Of a stretch of DNA of 64,000 nucleotides, positions 59,000 to 64,000 are shown piece after piece. The stretch's first letter is position 1, and each line of letters begins with the position of its first letter. Source of the DNA: Ophioderma brevispina (Eukaryota > Echinodermata > Ophiuroidea > Amphilepidida > Ophiodermatidae); NCBI GenBank assembly GCA_023653785.1, contig JAMKCH010022281.1, forward strand, positions 107,782-171,781. Reading direction: 5' to 3'. The notes under the pieces are model-generated. The model was not told the DNA's origin. It made no database searches and worked only from the letters and a program-made list of their open reading frames with translations. The position numbers were made by a program, and so were the translations under genes.

Positions 59000-60790
59000 T
59001 ACTGTAATTGAAGGGGGAATACAAAAACACGCAAGTATTTTGAATTATTAAAATAGTAAAATGAGTCATATTATGCGTCCTTCAATCGGTTTTAGTAGTT
59101 TTTTTTATTAAACAATGTAGTTTAACTTGTTTAACGGTATCAAGTGGACGCCATGAAGTAAAATACAAACAAAACACAAACACAATAGGCGAATGCACAA
59201 AAGATAGGAGTTTTTAATAATAAAAAAATTTATTTTATTTTCGGATACAATATAAAGCGTCCCTTATTTCGTCTTTACAAATAAAGTTTGAAACGACATG
59301 CAAATCTCTGATGTTTTTGTCCAAAACAAATGAGGGTGCCCTTGCCACAAACCGTGAAGGTCCTTTTGTGCCCTTTCTTAACTGTTTTGGAACTGCTTTT
59401 GCTAATCTGTTTTGATAACATTCTTTCTTGAAGGACAACATCCCAACTGCTCGCTTGAAGCTTCATAACACACGTTCAACTTGCAAAAAATCGTTTGATG
59501 CTGCTGGACCATCCCGAGTTAATTCAAAATTGTTACTCATTGCACCGTTGATCTCGAGTAAGAAGTATAAAATAAGCAAATTCGGCATTTCAACATGCAC
59601 ATTATTTACCGTAGGGTAAGGTAAACACGCATGTAAGGTTACGTAATCGGTGTGTGCCCGTGTTGAATAGAAGTTTCACAAGTGGAAAGTTCGGCACCAA
59701 CGATATACATTCTCGTAATAATATGTAACTGCGATCGCACCACGGTTTTGACATAACTTCACTGAATTTTGTTTCGGTCAGTTTCCTTTAGAGGTATATT
59801 TGATTGTTTGTTTTAAACATTGATTTTACCAGCTCCTAAAGTTTACCGACGTTTGTAATGACTCAAGCTTTGGATAAAACATATGTATTTTTTTTTTATT
59901 TTATCTGTCCAATTTATTAATAAAAACAAAAGGCGACAAAAACTATACGAACGTTATATGATGCCAGTTGTTCCCATTTGAACTAAGTTGCTTTGTTAGT
60001 GATTTTGAGGTATAATTTTAAAGAATCTTCTAAAACTATGTGTGTCAACGGCATTCTGAATTCTTATACATGTTATTGTAGTGGATTGTCCATTGAATAG
60101 TTTTAAGAATAAAGGGTGATGCAGTTCCTTATGGGGAATAATTTTCGATGTCGGAAAAAATAAATAATGGCGAGGCGCAGCCGAGTCCATTATTTTATTT
60201 TTTATCCGTCCGAGGATACATTATGGCTCAAAATAATACTGCAAAGCCCCCGTTATTTCTATCTATTACCGAAACAGCATGATATCATGAGAAAATGATT
60301 GGCGACCCATTTGCGATAATTGGGCATAAACTGACATCAGAATGCTGCTTTTTCAATAATGGCAGCAAGTAAGAATTGACAATACTTTTAATGGCCTATC
60401 GCATCGCACACGAGCCGAAATATACTGAGCAATCTGAATTAAATTGACCAAATTAAAATTGATTTGACGAAAATGCATGAAAAAAAGTTAATTGATCAAA
60501 TGTTTAATATAATTGACAAAAAAGGAAAATTTTTGATTTTTTTTTAACAAACGCACATTTCCGTTTTTTTTTTTTTTTTTTAAAAAAAACACTTAACAAG
60601 ATACGAAATATAATGAAAATGTTTTAAACTAACTGGCAACCTATACTACATAATTATTTCTTAATTACAGTTTTCGTTAAGCCAAGTATATCTTGTCTTC
60701 CTCTTGTCCCAAAATGACAATGACTACTATGACGTAAGTAAGGGCTGTCCTATATCTCAAAACAAGTCGCAAATCTTTTTTGATATTTCC
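59000..60790. other. No gene recognised; one strong hairpin
   Basis: 60152-60208 is an inverted repeat (cggaaaaaataaataatgg / ccattattttattttttatccg) around a GC-rich loop. - strand frames at 59.24-59.47 kb end near an AATAAA but match nothing recognised. Confidence 0.4.
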
Positions 60791-60795
60791 ATTGT

Positions 60796-61030
60796 CATAA
60801 ACAGGGCCCGAAAAAGAATACACGACAGTGACATCATTTGTGAACCGAATTGATTATCAGTCAATGTCATGATAATTCACACCAGTCACCCTGAATATCT
60901 ATACTTACTCTTCTGATAAATCAATGGTACACAAATGATTCATCACCAACCCAATTTTTTAATGCTTTCGGTCCTTGCCTTGTAGCTTGACACAAATCCC
61001 ATTGTATTTGTATTTCATCGGACCTTTAAG
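60796..61030 (+). repeat. Dispersed repeat family R1, copy 2
   Basis: Counterpart of 8131-8363, same orientation and block order. Confidence 0.7.
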
Positions 61031-61329
61031 AGGCAGAGAAAATCCAAACTATTATAGCCAATGCAACTATTTTAAGTATTTTATTAATTTTTAAATTAAA
61101 AAAAAACGCGTGTTTTTTTGTTTTTAAAAACCATTAGACAACTGTAATCTTAAATAAGAACAATAGTTAATTCTGTATTCTTAAGGGAGTAAACAAGAAC
61201 AACAAATGCCGTTAATTTTCTGTATAAAGGGAGCATTCATCTGGCCACTTCTGGTATATAGCATGACAAATATAAGACCTTAACGGTATGGCGCTTCTAT
61301 TTAAAACCCCGGGTTCACTGTGTATTCAA

Positions 61330-62035
61330 AGGTGGATATGATGCGTGAACATGACTTTCAACTGTACCCTAAACCACGCATTTTTCAGAATACCGACTAA
61401 AAAAACAAGCTAAAAATACCCTAAAACAGTATTTATGCCACTGTTATAATTTTCCCCGTAAATAAAGAAATAGATTTTCCGTAAAGTTACGAAAATCTGT
61501 TTTTGAAACATCAAAATAAAAAACAAAAACATAAAAATTTAATTTACGGAAATATTAAAATTTCTGGCAGCAATTTCCGGCCTTTTTTTCCGTAATTTTA
61601 ATTCGACGAAAATTGTGTAAAATATACACATTTTTTTCCCATAAATCATAGACAAATTTCTGTACAATTACTGTCAAAGTTCCGTTAATTTACAAAAAAT
61701 TCTGTAATTTACCCAAAAAAAAGTCCCTGGAAATTCTGCTGCCAGAAATTTCCGTAAATTTAACGGAAACTTTTCTACAGTGTTATGGTACACCCTAAAC
61801 GTAGCAATTATTGCGTCGTTAATATATATACCCTTTATTATCTTGCTTTGCTCTACTTTCGATTCCGATTACAATATTTTTGAGGATTTTGATCCCTCTT
61901 AATTAGAAGACCCTAAACACGTACATCACAATTGCAGGTTAAGAAAAAAACAGATACCCTTTTTTCATATTTGCCTGTTTGACACCCTAAACATTTACGC
62001 GCGTACATCGCCTGTTGGAAAAGGACCATTTTTAC
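61330..62035 (-). mobile_element. Element family M3, inverted copy, with nested MITE
   Basis: It starts ggtggatatgatgcgtgaac and ends acgcgcgtacatcgcctgtt, the reverse complements of the end and start of the 52.5-52.87 kb element, with taccctaaac motifs in between. A separate block (61440-61782) interrupts it. Confidence 0.75.
61440..61782. mobile_element. MITE nested in element M3, ccgtaaattt-rich
   Basis: Ends cactgttataattttcc and cttttctacagtg share inverted CACTGT. The interior repeats tttccgtaaattta in both senses. ttatg lies on both sides and may be a short target duplication. Confidence 0.6.
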
Positions 62036-62039
62036 TGCG

Positions 62040-62640
62040 TTTTTCTTGTTCCGCACCATCTCCACTTGTTATATTATTAAAGATGAAAAAGGCCTCCATG
62101 CAACTGCAATGATAGAGTAAATGCTACTGTTAAATGGAACCTTTAAAGTCCATGTAAATTTTTTAGTTCTCAATATGAAAAAGAATTGCAAACAATTAAT
62201 TAGCACTTTTCAACGCCTTTCTTATGACCATTTGTAATCATCTTTGTGTTTTAGTTGAAGGCATTTGGAGAGTGAATTGGGGCAAATTGCGGCGGTAATT
62301 CTGTAGCTTACACTTAACAATGTATCCATTGCAGTACACTCTGTTACACGTACGTTTTATTGTTTACATATGAATCATAGTGATATTTATTGGAATGAAA
62401 TATTACATAATTAACACAATCACGTTTCGCAACTATATATTACTTTTAACTTTAAATGATATCTAAATCTGCTGAAACATACAAACACTTTTTCCATGGA
62501 CCACCATGAAACGAAATCCATAAGGAGTATTAAAAGTGATTTAAAAGAACTTAAAGGGTGTATAAATATACCGTTCTGAATCCTAATCCACTAGAAAAGC
62601 GAGGAACACCTTTCGGTCATAACACTATAGATAATTTATA
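62040..62640. other. No recognised feature
   Basis: AT-rich and featureless. Confidence 0.35.
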
Positions 62641-62647
62641 TCGCTCT

Positions 62648-62735
62648 GTAACCACTCTGCTTGTTGCTTCAGTGGCAGAGCGCCGTGCTAGTATAAGGAG
62701 GTCGTCGGTTCGAATCCGGCCAAACACATGGTTTT
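62648..62735 (+). tRNA. tRNA-like sequence / SINE head
   Basis: A box ttcagtggcagagcgcc and B box ggttcgaatcc at near-normal spacing. The presumed acceptor strands (gcttgtt and ggccaaac) do not pair well and a T run follows, so it is a decayed tRNA or SINE head rather than a working tRNA gene. Confidence 0.6.
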
Positions 62736-62739
62736 TTTT

Positions 62740-63625
62740 TTTCACACTGGTTCCGCTGGCTTCCGGGAAAGATTTTCTAATAAATATTACCCTGTCTGAG
62801 AACAGTATTTAAAATTTCAACACAAATATAAATCGTCGCCGGCCAAGCGCACGTGTATGGCAGGCTCAATGTCCAACAATTACGTGCGCTGGTAATCTCC
62901 GCGATAGTAACTCAAGTAACCATATTCTTAGCAAATCTGGTGCCAAATTTTTTAAAGTAAGCGATTTCAACAACTGATTTTGGTAGTTAAAGGTTTCCAA
63001 CATTTACCAAAAAAAAGTGAGTTAACGTAGGGGTGGGGAAATTGTTGTTCGGTGGGAAAAAGTCCAAGGTCCAGACAGAGTCAATTCTGAAATTGATCCA
63101 ATCATGTTGAAAGTATACCAAGTTAATAAAGACCCCCAAAAAGTAACACAACATGTCTAAATACCCCCATAAGTTCAAACCATTGGTCTATCACGAAAAC
63201 ATAAAAAGCAAATCAATAGACTGTCTTTTTTCTGCAATTTTGACACCCTTCTTTGTCCATTTGGTTCACTATCGCCAACACAATGTCCATTTCGAAAATG
63301 GTCCACATGTTCAAAGTTTTTTGCACCTGAGACATTATTACAAGGTTACATACACAACCATGCCTTAAGTGACACACACTTCAAGGGAAGAAGACGGTCT
63401 TTCACGGAATGGCAATTCACTATGATTATACCTTTTAATTTCAACTTTTAAAAAGGAGAGATTTTCCTTAGATATGGATATTGTTGTTGGCAAATATTAC
63501 GCAATGGGAGCAAGAAGGGTACCACAATTTACGGAAGAAAACGAACTTATAGTCGTGTCCACACGTGTATTTATTCATTTAATACCGGTATTAACTTAAG
63601 TCCGATGGAATTAAAAAAAAATCCA
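62740..63625. other. No recognised feature
   Basis: No repeat or exon was recognised. Confidence 0.35.
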
Positions 63626-63629
63626 CAAT

Positions 63630-64000
63630 CGGCGTGATGGCCTATTGTACCCTATTGTAATCGTCTCCACATGCGGTCGAACCTAAGTCAATTAGGTCAA
63701 ATTCTTCACACCTCTAATATGTCAGTAGAAACAGTGCTTACTTGTTTTTTGTTACACTGGTCACAGTTAAGTCCGACAGAGCTGTCCACACGTATTACTA
63801 ATACCGGTCTAAAGGTCGACGGACTTACCTGCTCCTTCTTCGCATTAAATCGGCGACTTAATCCTAGTTAGGTCCGATAAGTGCGTCACTACGCCAATTT
63901 ATATCAACACTAAACCATCGTTTAAGGAGGCCCGGTATTAAGTGACTTATGTCCGCCCGCATGGGGACGATTACAATAGGGTCCCAATAGGCGTGAAGGG
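63630..64000. mobile_element. Inverted-repeat element running to the window end
   Basis: 63635-63695 (ggcctattgtaccctattgt, aatcgtctccacatgcggtc, cctaagtcaatta) pairs with 63935-63995 (cttatgtccgcccgcatggg, gacgattacaatagggtccc, aataggcgtgaa). The arms are about 60 bases; the outer right end may be cut by the window. Confidence 0.75.

Noticed and set aside
59235..59466. Two overlapping basic - strand frames ending near AATAAA
   Set aside because: Looks at first like a small ribosomal protein pseudogene, but no family could be recognised and frames overlap.

Overview
The window looks like nuclear DNA of an invertebrate animal, probably marine. The reasons are short coding exons with GT/AG borders separated by kilobase introns, AT-rich non-coding DNA, many small inverted-repeat transposons (MITEs), tRNA-derived SINEs, and a fragment of eukaryotic 18S rRNA. 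I cannot name the species. The dispersed-repeat load would suit an echinoderm, hemichordate, amphioxus or lophotrochozoan, but nothing here decides between them.

Two host genes can be supported. (1) On the + strand at about 18.7-28.3 kb, ten exons encode a secreted or membrane-tethered protein: an LDL-receptor class B (YWTD-type) beta-propeller followed by two Calx-beta domains, each Calx-beta domain split over two exons. All junctions through exon 9 are phase-consistent; the last exon breaks into several frames. (2) On the - strand at about 44.7-59.0 kb there is an UNC93-like multi-pass membrane protein of the major facilitator fold. Five exons are recognisable, two or more are missing or unrecognised, and one (57.4-57.7 kb) keeps good splice borders but carries many small indels.

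Everything else is repeat or unassigned. 0-5.25 kb is a noisy tandem duplication of a 2.2-2.3 kb unit holding a 21-bp minisatellite. 5-18 kb is mostly featureless apart from a few dispersed repeats and a LINE reverse-transcriptase scrap. The introns of gene 1 carry MITEs, an 18S rRNA fragment and a nested insertion. 28.9-29.7 kb is a short element with perfect TTAA flanks. 34.0-42.7 kb is a large element in which a broken piggyBac-type transposase lies between kilobase-scale inverted arrays of tandem repeats. 47.35-48.28 kb is a foldback element built from the palindrome CAACGCGTTG. 50-64 kb holds further inverted-repeat elements, a segmental duplication joined by poly-C/poly-T, and SINEs.

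Sequence quality appears uneven. Repeat-rich blocks (0-5 kb, 34-42 kb) and UNC93 exon 57.4-57.7 kb show frequent single-base indels, often at homopolymers, while other exons are clean. This fits a draft whose gaps were filled with unpolished long reads, so frameshifts in those blocks should not be taken as biology without read support.
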